Counted from the stretch's first letter, positions 7,841-14,422 are shown. The stretch is 17,587 bases of DNA from Flavobacteriaceae bacterium UBA5950 (GCA_002430545.1 DJCM01000021.1:22716-40302), one strand, 5' to 3'. Translations and numbers: made by a program. The notes: generated from the sequence alone by a model not told the origin.

Positions 7841-8292
7841 TATTCTTTATTTTTTGAATCCATCAAAATCGTGACTGGACCATCATTGCAAAGTTGTACA
7901 TCCATCATCGCTCCAAAAACTCCTGTTGAGACTGATCGTCCGAGGGCTTTTTCGCACTGCTCCACAAAGCTTTGATACAAGAGCAAAGCTGTTTCTGGCT
8001 TAGCAGCATCGATATACGAGGGTCGGTTGCCTTTTTTGGTCAACGCATGGAGTGTAAACTGACTGACCACCAATAACTCACCTTCTGTATCTAGTAGCGA
8101 TAAATTCATCACATCGTTTGTGTCGTTAAAAATACGAAGTTCGATCGTTTTTTTTATCAGCCATGAAATATCTTCCATATCATCATCGTGTGTGATGCCC
8201 AAAAAAACCAAAAGCCCTTTGGAAATCGATCCTACGATCTTTCCATCGACTCGAACACTTGCTTCGCTAACACGTTGAATAACGACTCTCAT
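7840..8292 (-). CDS. dtd: D-aminoacyl-tRNA deacylase Dtd
   Basis: A 150-residue enzyme that hydrolyses D-amino acids (classically D-tyrosine) and glycine mischarged on tRNA. Both active-site motifs are intact: SQFTL (77-81) and NDGPVT (136-141) with the cross-subunit Gly138-Pro139 pair. The N-terminus MRVVIQRVSEASVRVDG is typical. Length equals the family norm. It lies 5 bases after rsgA and overlaps the next gene by one base. Its presence downstream of tyrA, pheA and a Phe/Tyr-codon leader is suggestive, because D-Tyr-tRNA and D-Phe-tRNA are its classical substrates. That functional link is inference. Confidence 0.96.
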   Translation of the reverse strand: MRVVIQRVSEASVRVDGKIVGSISKGLLVFLGITHDDDMEDISWLIKKTIELRIFNDTNDVMNLSLLDTEGELLVVSQFTLHALTKKGNRPSYIDAAKPETALLLYQSFVEQCEKALGRSVSTGVFGAMMDVQLCNDGPVTILMDSKNKE

Positions 8293-8297
8293 AAATT

Positions 8298-9230
8298 CTA
8301 AAAATAGGTTCTATACTGTTGATCCTCACCAGCAAGAATTTGGGTGTAACTTTTATAACGTGAAGTAGCAATATCTCCTGATGCTACTGCTAATTTCACT
8401 GCACATTTTGGCTCGTCTATGTGCAGACAGTCGTTGAATTTGCATTGGCTTTTACGATCAAAAAATTCAACAAAATAATCCCCCAATTCTTGTGAGGAGA
8501 ATGCAATCATGCCAAATCCTCTAATCCCTGGCGTGTCAATGATTTTTGCGCCAAAATCCAGTTCATGCAATTCGGCATGTGTTGTTGTGTGCTGTCCTTG
8601 CTGATGCTGATCCGAAATCGCTTTTGTTTTGATATTCAACATCGGAGCAAGTGTGTTAACAAGCGTTGATTTCCCCACGCCACTGTGACCAGATAGCATA
8701 CATACTTTGGATGCCATTAGTGTTTGAACTTGATCGACATTGGTTCCTTTCAATGCCGAAATTTCTTCACAATGATAGCCAATGTCAACATACACTGCTT
8801 TGAGTTGGCGCAGTTCTGTCAACTCTTGGCTTGTATAGGAATCTTCTTTGTTGAACAACAACACAACTTCAATTCCAAATGCCTTGGCGGTTGCCAAAAA
8901 CCGATCGATAAAGGCAGGATAAGTCACAGGATTGTTGAGTGTGATCAATAAAAATGCAATATCAATATTGGCAGCTAGAATATGTATTTGCTTGGATAAG
9001 TTAACCGATTTTCGAACGATATAGTTTTTCCGATCATGGATGTGATGAATCACTCCTTCTTCGGGGTTTTCGTCGATAGAAATGGTCACTCGATCGCCTA
9101 CTGCAACAGGGTTGGTGCTTGAGATTTGATCTGTGCGAAATTTACCTTTTATGCGACAAGAAATCAGTGTACCTGTATCTGTTTTTACAGTGTACCAACT
9201 TCCTGTCGATTTATAAACCGTTCCTTCCAC
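8298..9230 (-). CDS. rsgA: ribosome small subunit GTPase RsgA
   Basis: A 310-residue circularly permuted GTPase that helps late maturation of the 30S subunit. In order it has an N-terminal OB-fold (1-75), the G4 motif FNKED (126-130), the G1 P-loop GHSGVGKS (181-188), the G2 region GQHTTTHAEL, G3 DTPG (232-235), and a C-terminal zinc site C263, C268, H270 and C276. The permuted order (G4 before G1) is diagnostic. The start is GTG at 9228-9230. An in-frame TAA lies two codons upstream, so no longer form is possible. A small CTTAC/GTAAG hairpin at 9233-9245 precedes the start and could limit its translation. The gap from the upstream aroG/CM gene is 26 bases, the largest inside the cluster. Confidence 0.95.
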   Translation of the reverse strand: MEGTVYKSTGSWYTVKTDTGTLISCRIKGKFRTDQISSTNPVAVGDRVTISIDENPEEGVIHHIHDRKNYIVRKSVNLSKQIHILAANIDIAFLLITLNNPVTYPAFIDRFLATAKAFGIEVVLLFNKEDSYTSQELTELRQLKAVYVDIGYHCEEISALKGTNVDQVQTLMASKVCMLSGHSGVGKSTLVNTLAPMLNIKTKAISDQHQQGQHTTTHAELHELDFGAKIIDTPGIRGFGMIAFSSQELGDYFVEFFDRKSQCKFNDCLHIDEPKCAVKLAVASGDIATSRYKSYTQILAGEDQQYRTYF

Positions 9231-9256
9231 AGCTTACAAGGTAAGACTTTTAAATC

Positions 9257-10339
9257 TTAGGTATTGATCACCTTTTCTTGATGGTTAATCGATTCCTGGT
9301 GAATTGCTTTGAACATACGCAGTACAAACTCTTCACTCAACCCATGTCCTTCGCCTTCCAAAATCATCTTTCCAAGGATTTCATTCCAACGCTTGGATTG
9401 CAAAACAGCAACATTATGCTCTTTTTTTAGCGTACCAATATCAACAGAGATATTCATTCGTTTTCCTAGTGTTTCAAGGATCGAGTGGTCGATGACATCG
9501 ATTTGTGCGCGAAGTGTATCGAGCTTATTCACATAGCTCTCAGCTTCTGCTGTTGTTTTACGAATGCGAAGATCTTTCATCATTTGAACAAGAGTGTCAG
9601 GTGTAATCTGCTGTGCCGCATCACTCCAGGCATTGTCAGGGTCTCGATGGGTTTCAATCATCAAACCATCAAAGTTCAAGTCCAAAGCTGTTTGTGATAC
9701 GTCTAGTAAAATATCTCGACGCCCACATATGTGAGAAGGATCACAAATCAATGGAAGATCGGGAAATCGATTTTGCAGTTCGATCGCCAATTGCCATTCT
9801 GGGTTGTTGCGATACTTTGTCTTGGCATAGCTTGAAAATCCACGATGAATCACACCTATTTTTTTGATGTCAGCTGTGTATAAACGCTCTATCCCCCCAA
9901 GCCAAAGAGCCAAATCAGGATTGACTGGGTTTTTTACAAGTACAATTTTATCTGTGCCTTGAAGAGCATCGGCAATCTCCTGCACAATAAAAGGGCTAAC
10001 AGTAGAACGAGCACCAATCCAGAGCACATCAATGTCTGCCTCCAGTGCCAGCTTTACATGATCCTTATTTGCCACTTCGGTGGCAGTCATCATACCCGTT
10101 TCTTCCTTGACGCGCTGCAACCACTTTAATCCAATGGCGCCAACACCCTCAAAGTTTCCAGGGCGTGTTCTTGGTTTCCAAATTCCTGCACGATAAATTG
10201 TCGCATCTGTATCCTTCAGTTGATGTGCGATATCCATCACTTGGTCTTCTGTTTCTGCGCTGCAAGGACCAGCAATGACTAGGGGGTGAGGGAGATCAAA
10301 GGCATGCAGCCATTCTCCCATGGCTTTATTATTTTCCAT
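9257..10339 (-). CDS. bifunctional 3-deoxy-7-phosphoheptulonate synthase / chorismate mutase
   Basis: A 360-residue fusion. Residues 1 to about 260 are a type I-beta DAHP synthase (KDO8P-synthase-like fold), which condenses PEP and erythrose 4-phosphate as the first shikimate-pathway step. It shows IAGPCSAE, RAGIWKPRTRPGNFEG, LVKNPVNPD and ICDPSHICG. Residues ~270-350 are an AroQ-type chorismate mutase (LRAQIDVIDHSILETLGKRM, then VLQSKRWNEIL), turning chorismate into prephenate for the TyrA and PheA products encoded upstream. In other bacteria the mutase domain of such fusions also relays feedback inhibition by prephenate or chorismate; here that is inference. The ATG at 10339 overlaps the tyrA stop by 11 bases. 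A second ATG at 10321 is possible, but the longer form aligns better with relatives I recall. Confidence 0.94.
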   Translation of the reverse strand: MENNKAMGEWLHAFDLPHPLVIAGPCSAETEDQVMDIAHQLKDTDATIYRAGIWKPRTRPGNFEGVGAIGLKWLQRVKEETGMMTATEVANKDHVKLALEADIDVLWIGARSTVSPFIVQEIADALQGTDKIVLVKNPVNPDLALWLGGIERLYTADIKKIGVIHRGFSSYAKTKYRNNPEWQLAIELQNRFPDLPLICDPSHICGRRDILLDVSQTALDLNFDGLMIETHRDPDNAWSDAAQQITPDTLVQMMKDLRIRKTTAEAESYVNKLDTLRAQIDVIDHSILETLGKRMNISVDIGTLKKEHNVAVLQSKRWNEILGKMILEGEGHGLSEEFVLRMFKAIHQESINHQEKVINT

Positions 10340-11192
10340 TTGTTTTATTTTCAGGTTTTAATATGTGTCTAATCTTATTTATATTCTTCATTTCTTCCAC
10401 TAATGTGGTGTAATCATCATTTGCCAATAGGGATTTAAATTGCTCCATATTGGAAATGTATTCGTCTAAGGTTTCAATAACGTTGTGTTTGTTTTGTCGA
10501 AAGATTGGCACCCACATTTCGGGCGAACTCTTTGCCAAACGAACTGTTGAGGAGAAACCACTACCAGCCATATCGAATATGTTTTGCTCATCAGCTTCCT
10601 TTTCCATAACAGTTTTTCCGAGGATAAATGAGGTGATATGCGATAGGTGTGATACGTAAGCAATATTTCTGTCATGCTCGCTGGGGTCAATCTCACGCAT
10701 ATGCATTCCCAAATTGATGAAGATAGCATGTGCACGCTTCAACAAATCTGGTCTTGTTTTTTGTGTTTCACAAAGCATATTGACCTTGCCTTGGTATAAG
10801 TTGTGAATGGCAGCTTCTGGTCCTGAAAATTCAGTTCCTGCAATTGGGTGGCATGCCAAAAACTGTTCGCGCTTTGGATGCTGAGATACCGATTCGCATA
10901 TAGCCAGTTTGGTCGAACCCATATCAATGACCAATGTGTTTGGGCCTATTGCATCGAGTACACTGGGCAAAATATCGACAGTGGCTGTTACTGGTATAGC
11001 AATGGAAACAAAGTCCATGTCTTTCATCTCATCGATTGTCGCCTGATGATCAATCAAACCCAATTCCTTTGCATTTGCCAATGTTGATGCTCTTCGACTT
11101 ACGCCATAGATCGCAAGACTTGGATGTGCGCTTTTCAGATCCAATGCCAAAGATCCATTCATCAAACCAACACCAATTAATCCTACTTTCAT
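10329..11192 (-). CDS. tyrA: prephenate dehydrogenase TyrA
   Basis: A 287-residue NAD(P)-dependent dehydrogenase that oxidatively decarboxylates prephenate to 4-hydroxyphenylpyruvate, the tyrosine branch. The N-terminal Rossmann motif is GLIGVGLMNGSLALDL (G7, G9, G13). FLACHPIAGTEFSGPEAA carries the conserved substrate-site His, and YVSHLSHITSF is the helical-domain signature. There is no ACT or chorismate mutase domain, so any feedback control would act on the mutase fusion or at transcription. Start and stop overlap both neighbours: ATGA with the aminotransferase gene, and 11 bases with the DAHP synthase gene. Confidence 0.93.
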   Translation of the reverse strand: MKVGLIGVGLMNGSLALDLKSAHPSLAIYGVSRRASTLANAKELGLIDHQATIDEMKDMDFVSIAIPVTATVDILPSVLDAIGPNTLVIDMGSTKLAICESVSQHPKREQFLACHPIAGTEFSGPEAAIHNLYQGKVNMLCETQKTRPDLLKRAHAIFINLGMHMREIDPSEHDRNIAYVSHLSHITSFILGKTVMEKEADEQNIFDMAGSGFSSTVRLAKSSPEMWVPIFRQNKHNVIETLDEYISNMEQFKSLLANDDYTTLVEEMKNINKIRHILKPENKTNGK

Positions 11193-12337
11193 TTGTTCAA
11201 TCGATTTAAAGCTTCTATGATCTGATTTTTCTCAACACACAACGAGAAGCGTATATATCCTTGGCCAGCACTTCCAAAAATAGTTCCTGGCGCTAAGAAA
11301 ATATGTTTCTCATGCAGTAGTTCATCGATGAAATCATCGCTATTTGTGTGTCCTTCTGGAAGTTTTGCCCAAACAAACATTCCACTGTTATTCCTGCTGA
11401 AAGCGCAACCCATGGCTTCTGCCAGTTTCCACACTTGTTCTCTTCGTTCTTGGTAAATAGCATTAATATGATCAAACCACGCTTGTGGCTGTTGCAAGGC
11501 AGCAATAGCACCTTGCTGGATGCCATAAAACATACCAGAGTCCATATTGCTTTTGACCTTAAGTACATTATTGATATTGTGTTTCGATCCACTCAACATT
11601 CCCATTCGCCAGCCTGCCATGTTGAATGATTTGCTCAGCGAATTGAGCTCCATGATGTTTGATTTATACTTTTGGTTTTGAAATATGCTTTTTGGTTGAT
11701 CTGTGAGCACAAAACTATAGGGGTTGTCATTCACCAATAGAATTTCATTTTGAGCAGCCCATGCAATGAGGTCACGCAACAGTTGCGAATCAATCGATGT
11801 TCCAGTGGGCATGTGTGGACTATTGATCCACATCAAACGAATCTTGGTACAGTCAAGGCTTTTTAGCTGGTCGAGATTTGGTTGCCAATGATTCTTTTCG
11901 TCGAGATTATAAAACACAGGCTCGGCTTCCACCAATCGAGTGACGGATGTATAGGTTGGATAGCCTGGGTTAGGTACCAGCACTTGATCTCCAGGGTTGA
12001 GAAAAGCCATTGAAATATGCATTATCCCTTCTTTAGAGCCTAGCAAAGGCAAAATTTCATTTGTTGGATTAAGCTTTACACCATATTTGTTATGATAAAA
12101 ATCTGCAATCGCTTCACGCAATGCAGGGATGCCCTGATAGCTTTGGTATTTGTGTGCAGTGGGGTGCGACATACTATTGTGCAATGCATTGACTACTTCC
12201 TGAGGTGGTGGTAGATCGGGACTGCCGATACCCATATTGATCACTGGCTTCCCCTCAGCAATCATTGCACGTACCTCTCGCAATTTTTTCGAGAAATAAT
12301 ACTCATAAACACGATCTAATCTTCTTGCTGTCATCAT
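11189..12337 (-). CDS. class I/II PLP aminotransferase, probably aromatic or prephenate aminotransferase
   Basis: A 382-residue fold-type I aminotransferase. The PLP Lys is K236 in LNSLSKSFNMAGWRMG, DNPY (204-207) holds the cofactor ring, INSPHMPTGT is the NPxNPTG-like turn, and YIRFSL near the C-terminus has the carboxylate-binding Arg. Its place between pheA and tyrA suggests it transaminates phenylpyruvate and 4-hydroxyphenylpyruvate to Phe and Tyr. Prephenate to arogenate, or LL-diaminopimelate aminotransferase-like activity, is also possible, since these subfamilies look alike. Annotation pipelines may label it aspartate or LL-DAP aminotransferase. It starts with two Met codons; the second lies exactly after the pheA TGA overlap, so either could be used. 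Confidence 0.88.
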   Translation of the reverse strand: MMTARRLDRVYEYYFSKKLREVRAMIAEGKPVINMGIGSPDLPPPQEVVNALHNSMSHPTAHKYQSYQGIPALREAIADFYHNKYGVKLNPTNEILPLLGSKEGIMHISMAFLNPGDQVLVPNPGYPTYTSVTRLVEAEPVFYNLDEKNHWQPNLDQLKSLDCTKIRLMWINSPHMPTGTSIDSQLLRDLIAWAAQNEILLVNDNPYSFVLTDQPKSIFQNQKYKSNIMELNSLSKSFNMAGWRMGMLSGSKHNINNVLKVKSNMDSGMFYGIQQGAIAALQQPQAWFDHINAIYQERREQVWKLAEAMGCAFSRNNSGMFVWAKLPEGHTNSDDFIDELLHEKHIFLAPGTIFGSAGQGYIRFSLCVEKNQIIEALNRLNK

Positions 12338-13155
12338 GATTTTGATTGGTATTCACCTAGGATTTTGAATGAGGTTGCCATAATTTCCAAAAGGGACTTG
12401 GCTTTGCGATAGTCGTCAGGGTTATCAAAGGTCACATCGACAAAAAAGGCATACTTCCCAGGTGTTTTGATCACTGGTAGGGATTGAATTTTGGTGAGGT
12501 TCAATTTGCAATCACTCATCACGTTGAGGGCTGTTGCCAGGCTTCCACGCTTATGATTTATAACAAATTTCCAAGACGCTTTTGAAATGTTTGGAATCGT
12601 TTGGTCTGCCGATTTTTGAACGATTACAAAACGAGTAACATTGTTTTTAATCGTTTGAATCGACGCGCTTATGACTTGAAGACCATATAAGTCTGCAGCC
12701 AGCTGACTGGCAATAGCCCCTTTTCCAATTTGATTATTATCGCTGATTTCTTTCGCAACAGCTGCAGTGTCTGAACTTTCGACAAGTTTGATATGGGGGT
12801 ATGCATGGAAAAATTGCTTACACTGCAAAAGCGCCATCGGATGGGAATGTACTTCTTGAATATCTGAAATGCTTTGCCCAGGCATGGCCATCAAATTGTG
12901 AGTGATGCTCAGCAAATGTTCCCCAACGATAGACAAGTCGTTTTGGTCGAGTAAGGCATAGTTGGGTAAAATCGAACCTGCAATAGAGTTTTCGATCGCC
13001 ATAACAGCTTGTTTGCAATTGTCATTCACAACCGACTGTACGAGTTGGTCGAAAGAATCACATGCCAATACCTCTGTTTGATTTCCAAAATATTGCTGTG
13101 CCACTTCATCGTGAAATGACCCTTTGATTCCTTGTATTGCAACTGTTGTCTTCAT
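12334..13155 (-). CDS. pheA: prephenate dehydratase PheA with C-terminal ACT domain
   Basis: A 273-residue monofunctional dehydratase converting prephenate to phenylpyruvate. The catalytic domain covers ~1-185, with IQGIKGSFHDEVA at the start, IENSIAGSI (54-62) and the essential TRF (174-176, in NNVTRFVIV). The ACT domain is 194-268. Its Phe-binding GALV motif reads RGSLATAL, and the usual ESRP motif reads QSLP (224-227), so classical Phe feedback binding may differ. I recall QSLP in other Bacteroidota PheA proteins. This is the first full gene of the cluster. It has no Shine-Dalgarno sequence, and an intrinsic terminator ends 3 bases before its ATG. The terminator and leader ORF indicate attenuation control by Phe and Tyr. 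Confidence 0.95.
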   Translation of the reverse strand: MKTTVAIQGIKGSFHDEVAQQYFGNQTEVLACDSFDQLVQSVVNDNCKQAVMAIENSIAGSILPNYALLDQNDLSIVGEHLLSITHNLMAMPGQSISDIQEVHSHPMALLQCKQFFHAYPHIKLVESSDTAAVAKEISDNNQIGKGAIASQLAADLYGLQVISASIQTIKNNVTRFVIVQKSADQTIPNISKASWKFVINHKRGSLATALNVMSDCKLNLTKIQSLPVIKTPGKYAFFVDVTFDNPDDYRKAKSLLEIMATSFKILGEYQSKS

Positions 13156-13208
13156 ATCAAAAAAAAAGCCCTGATGTTATTGTCAGGACTTTTTTGTGTT
13201 TGTTTCAT
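13152..13208 (-). CDS. second mini-ORF reading through the attenuator into the pheA start
   Basis: An 18-codon frame with ATG 13208-13206 and TGA 13154-13152. It starts 9 bases after the leader-peptide stop, reads across the terminator hairpin and overlaps the pheA ATG as ATGA. It could couple pheA translation to readthrough ribosomes, but so short a frame may be chance. It has no amino-acid bias like that of the first leader ORF. Confidence 0.25.
   Translation of the reverse strand: MKQTQKSPDNNIRAFFLI
13159..13195 (-). terminator. intrinsic terminator of the pheA attenuator
   Basis: On the minus strand AGTCCTGA (13190-13183), an 8-base loop and TCAGGGCT (13174-13167) form an 8-bp stem with one G-U pair. 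The flanking A-run and T-run can extend it to 13 bp. Nine T run from 13167 to 13159. It lies between the leader ORF and pheA, where it can only act as a conditional (attenuator) terminator, because pheA has no other clear promoter. Confidence 0.85.
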
Positions 13209-13241
13209 CGTGTATTATTACAAACCGCCCTGCTCCGTTTG
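13184..13241 (-). promoter_or_regulatory. alternative RNA pairings (antiterminator) of the Phe/Tyr attenuator
   Basis: Three segments precede the terminator 3' arm. Segment 1 is CAAAC (13241-13237), just after the aromatic codons. Segment 2 is CAGGGC (13232-13227) plus GTTTGT (13225-13220), at the end of the leader ORF. Segment 3 is ACAAAC (13203-13198) plus GTCCTG (13189-13184), the latter being the terminator 5' arm. Segments 1 and 2 can pair (CAAAC with GTTTG), and so can 2 and 3 (GTTTGT with ACAAAC; CAGGGC with GTCCTG, one G-U). CAGGGC recurs in the terminator 3' arm, so segments 2 and 4 compete for the same partner. This is read from sequence; no folding energies were computed. Confidence 0.65.
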
Positions 13242-13283
13242 AGAAGTATAGAAAGCGTTGTAATAGTAAAACGTGTTTTTCAT
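13218..13283 (-). CDS. Phe/Tyr-rich leader peptide of the aromatic amino acid operon
   Basis: A 21-codon ORF (ATG 13283-13281, TAA 13220-13218, with a second TAA directly after). It begins MKNTFYYYNAFYTSQ, so codons 5-12 hold two Phe and four Tyr codons, very dense for a peptide of this size. It sits between a good promoter and the attenuator terminator, upstream of pheA, the aminotransferase gene and tyrA. I infer a leader peptide whose translation senses charged tRNA-Phe and tRNA-Tyr. A ribosome stalled at codons 11-12 would cover segment 1 and favour the antiterminator. One reaching the stop would cover segment 2 and let the terminator form. It has no Shine-Dalgarno sequence and a predicted 5' leader of only about five bases. 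Confidence 0.8.
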   Translation of the reverse strand: MKNTFYYYNAFYTSQTEQGGL

Positions 13284-13291
13284 AACGATTG

Positions 13292-13322
13292 CAAATGTAA
13301 GCGCATCTCTCGAAAAAACAAA
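13292..13322 (-). promoter_or_regulatory. Bacteroidota-type promoter of the pheA operon
   Basis: TTTG (13322-13319), a 19-base spacer and TACATTTG (13299-13292) match the Bacteroidota consensus (TTTG, then TAnnTTTG about 19 bases on) at every fixed position. With the usual offset, transcription starts near 13288, about five bases before the leader-peptide ATG. The transcript is therefore almost leaderless. Confidence 0.75.
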
Positions 13323-13337
13323 TGTTTATATGATTTT

Positions 13338-13366
13338 TTTGTAGGTTTAAATCAAAATTATATTTA
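13338..13366 (+). promoter_or_regulatory. candidate divergent promoter for the SGNH lipoprotein gene
   Basis: TTTG (13338-13341), a 17-base spacer and TATATTTA (13359-13366) match the Bacteroidota consensus except the last base (A for G). The start codon follows 5 bases later, again implying a near-leaderless mRNA. It faces away from the pheA promoter, 15 bases apart. The 13284-13371 gap holds these two promoters and nothing else I can see. Confidence 0.4.
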
Positions 13367-13371
13367 ATCTT

Positions 13372-13947
13372 ATGATGCTCAATTTTATAAAACACACTGT
13401 TTTGTCGCGCTTATTTTATGTGTTGTTTTCCATATGCCTACTGCTACTCAGCTGTGAAAACGAAGCTGCTGACCAACAAAGTCCCCCAGATGAAAACACA
13501 TCCGATAGTATAAATAAAATCATGCCATTAGGTGCCTCTCGCGCACAAGGATTAACACCATTTTTTGAGAGTTATCGATATCAATTGTGGAAAGCTTTGA
13601 TTGATGGTGGTTGGGACTTTGACTTCATCGGAACAGAAAAAGAAATAGGTTCTTATCCTAGCTATGAAGGGTTTTCTTTTGATAGAGACCATCAGGGAAA
13701 TGATGGCTGGACATCTGGACAAATTCTCGATCATTTACCCACTGCATTATCAGAGGTTCCCACCCCTGATATTGTATTGTTTAGCTCACCTGATGGGAAT
13801 GATATTTTAGATGAACTTCCCTATGAAAATGTTCTTGATAATATAAATGATATCATCGATTTTTTCTTCAGCAAACGACGCACGCATATCCTCTGCATCC
13901 TCAAATACAAAACTAGATGTCAGATAAAGAGGGTTGCTATGCTCTAA
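13372..13947 (+). CDS. truncated SGNH/GDSL-hydrolase-like lipoprotein (3' end lost)
   Basis: A 191-codon frame. Residues 1-28 are a lipoprotein signal peptide with lipobox LLSC and Cys28 as the lipidated residue, so an envelope location is expected. Residues 49-163 match the start of an SGNH-fold esterase: block I is MPLGASRAQG (Ser56 as nucleophile, GAS in place of GDS), then ESYRYQLWKALIDGGWDFDFIG, a block-II-like Gly (G109), and block III SSPDGND with N143. The likeness stops at D163. The last 28 residues are not SGNH-like: they are the antisense of a metZ-like gene fragment on the other strand. The C-terminal D-x-x-H catalytic block is absent, so an active esterase is unlikely. The second Met codon is an equally good start. 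Probably a pseudogene, though still an open frame. Confidence 0.65.
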   Translation: MMLNFIKHTVLSRLFYVLFSICLLLLSCENEAADQQSPPDENTSDSINKIMPLGASRAQGLTPFFESYRYQLWKALIDGGWDFDFIGTEKEIGSYPSYEGFSFDRDHQGNDGWTSGQILDHLPTALSEVPTPDIVLFSSPDGNDILDELPYENVLDNINDIIDFFFSKRRTHILCILKYKTRCQIKRVAML

Positions 13948-14010
13948 AAAAGGTGATTTGGCAAGTTGTGTACGAATTGCATCTGTTTCATTCTTGTTTG
14001 GGGTGCCCAT
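13807..14010 (-). pseudogene. 5' stub of a transsulfuration-family PLP enzyme (metZ-like)
   Basis: A 67-codon frame. Its first ~50 residues resemble the N-terminus of O-succinyl/O-acetylhomoserine sulfhydrylases and cystathionine gamma-synthases: ETDAIRTQL, then EHSNPLYLTSSFVFEDAEDM and RASFAEEK. Homology ends at K50 (13861), where the family normally continues toward IYSRFSNPN. The remaining codons are antisense to the SGNH gene. The PLP Lys and some 85% of the protein are missing, so it cannot be active. Its ATG overlaps the OsmC stop by 23 bases, showing that it was once the next gene of the methionine operon. The assignment rests on motif recall, not on an alignment. Confidence 0.75.
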
Positions 14011-14422
14011 ATGGGGTGTTGTTAACGATTACAGAAAAAGTGATGGTTGCAGTATGCTCAAGTGTTTTGGAAACCGAACAGTATTTTTCAAATGACAGTT
14101 GTGCTGCACGATACAAGCGATCTGCAGGTACATCTCCTGTCGCAATGACTTTGGCATGTATGGCTGTAAATAAAGATGGGACTTGCCCTTTCACACGATC
14201 GCCTTCCACTTGTATTTGAAGACTGTCAGGTTTAATTTTTTGCTTGTTTAATATGGAAACAATATCAATACTACTACATCCCGCTACACCCATCAGCAAG
14301 AGTTCCATCGGGCTGGGCCCTTGAGGGTTTTCACTAGAGGTGGTATCAACAGATATGCTGTGACCACTATCATTACTGATGACTGAATGAAATCCGTTTT
14401 GATGCTTGAGTTCAACTTTCAT
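13988..14422 (-). CDS. OsmC-family protein (YhfA-like)
   Basis: A 144-residue OsmC/Ohr-fold protein. The two redox cysteines characteristic of the superfamily are C49 (VAGCSSIDIV) and C115 (FEKYCSV). The preceding GPSPMELLLMGVAGCS is the usual signature. Such proteins reduce organic hydroperoxides or related electrophiles, but the substrate of this YhfA-like branch is not established. The start overlaps the metX stop by 4 bases (ATGA), so it belongs to the methionine operon; a role in sulfur metabolism is possible but only inferred from position. The end overlaps the metZ-like stub by 23 bases. Confidence 0.9.
   Translation of the reverse strand: MKVELKHQNGFHSVISNDSGHSISVDTTSSENPQGPSPMELLLMGVAGCSSIDIVSILNKQKIKPDSLQIQVEGDRVKGQVPSLFTAIHAKVIATGDVPADRLYRAAQLSFEKYCSVSKTLEHTATITFSVIVNNTPYGHPKQE

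Noticed and set aside
9231..9262. Small hairpins between the DAHP synthase/chorismate mutase gene and rsgA
   Set aside because: TAAGATTTAAAAGTCTTA leaves almost no loop and CTTAC/GTAAG has a 3-base loop. Neither has a U-tract, so they do not support a terminator.
13183..13395. 70-codon minus-strand open frame covering the pheA leader region
   Set aside because: It starts upstream of the predicted promoter and runs in a different frame from the Phe/Tyr leader ORF, with no recognisable domain. The promoter, short leader ORF and terminator explain the region better.
13858..13930. Simple frameshift in the T-run as the cause of the SGNH gene truncation
   Set aside because: The shifted frame gives no SGNH-like sequence either, only a stop within 25 codons. 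The minus strand there is clearly the N-terminus of a transsulfuration enzyme, so a deletion junction fits better.
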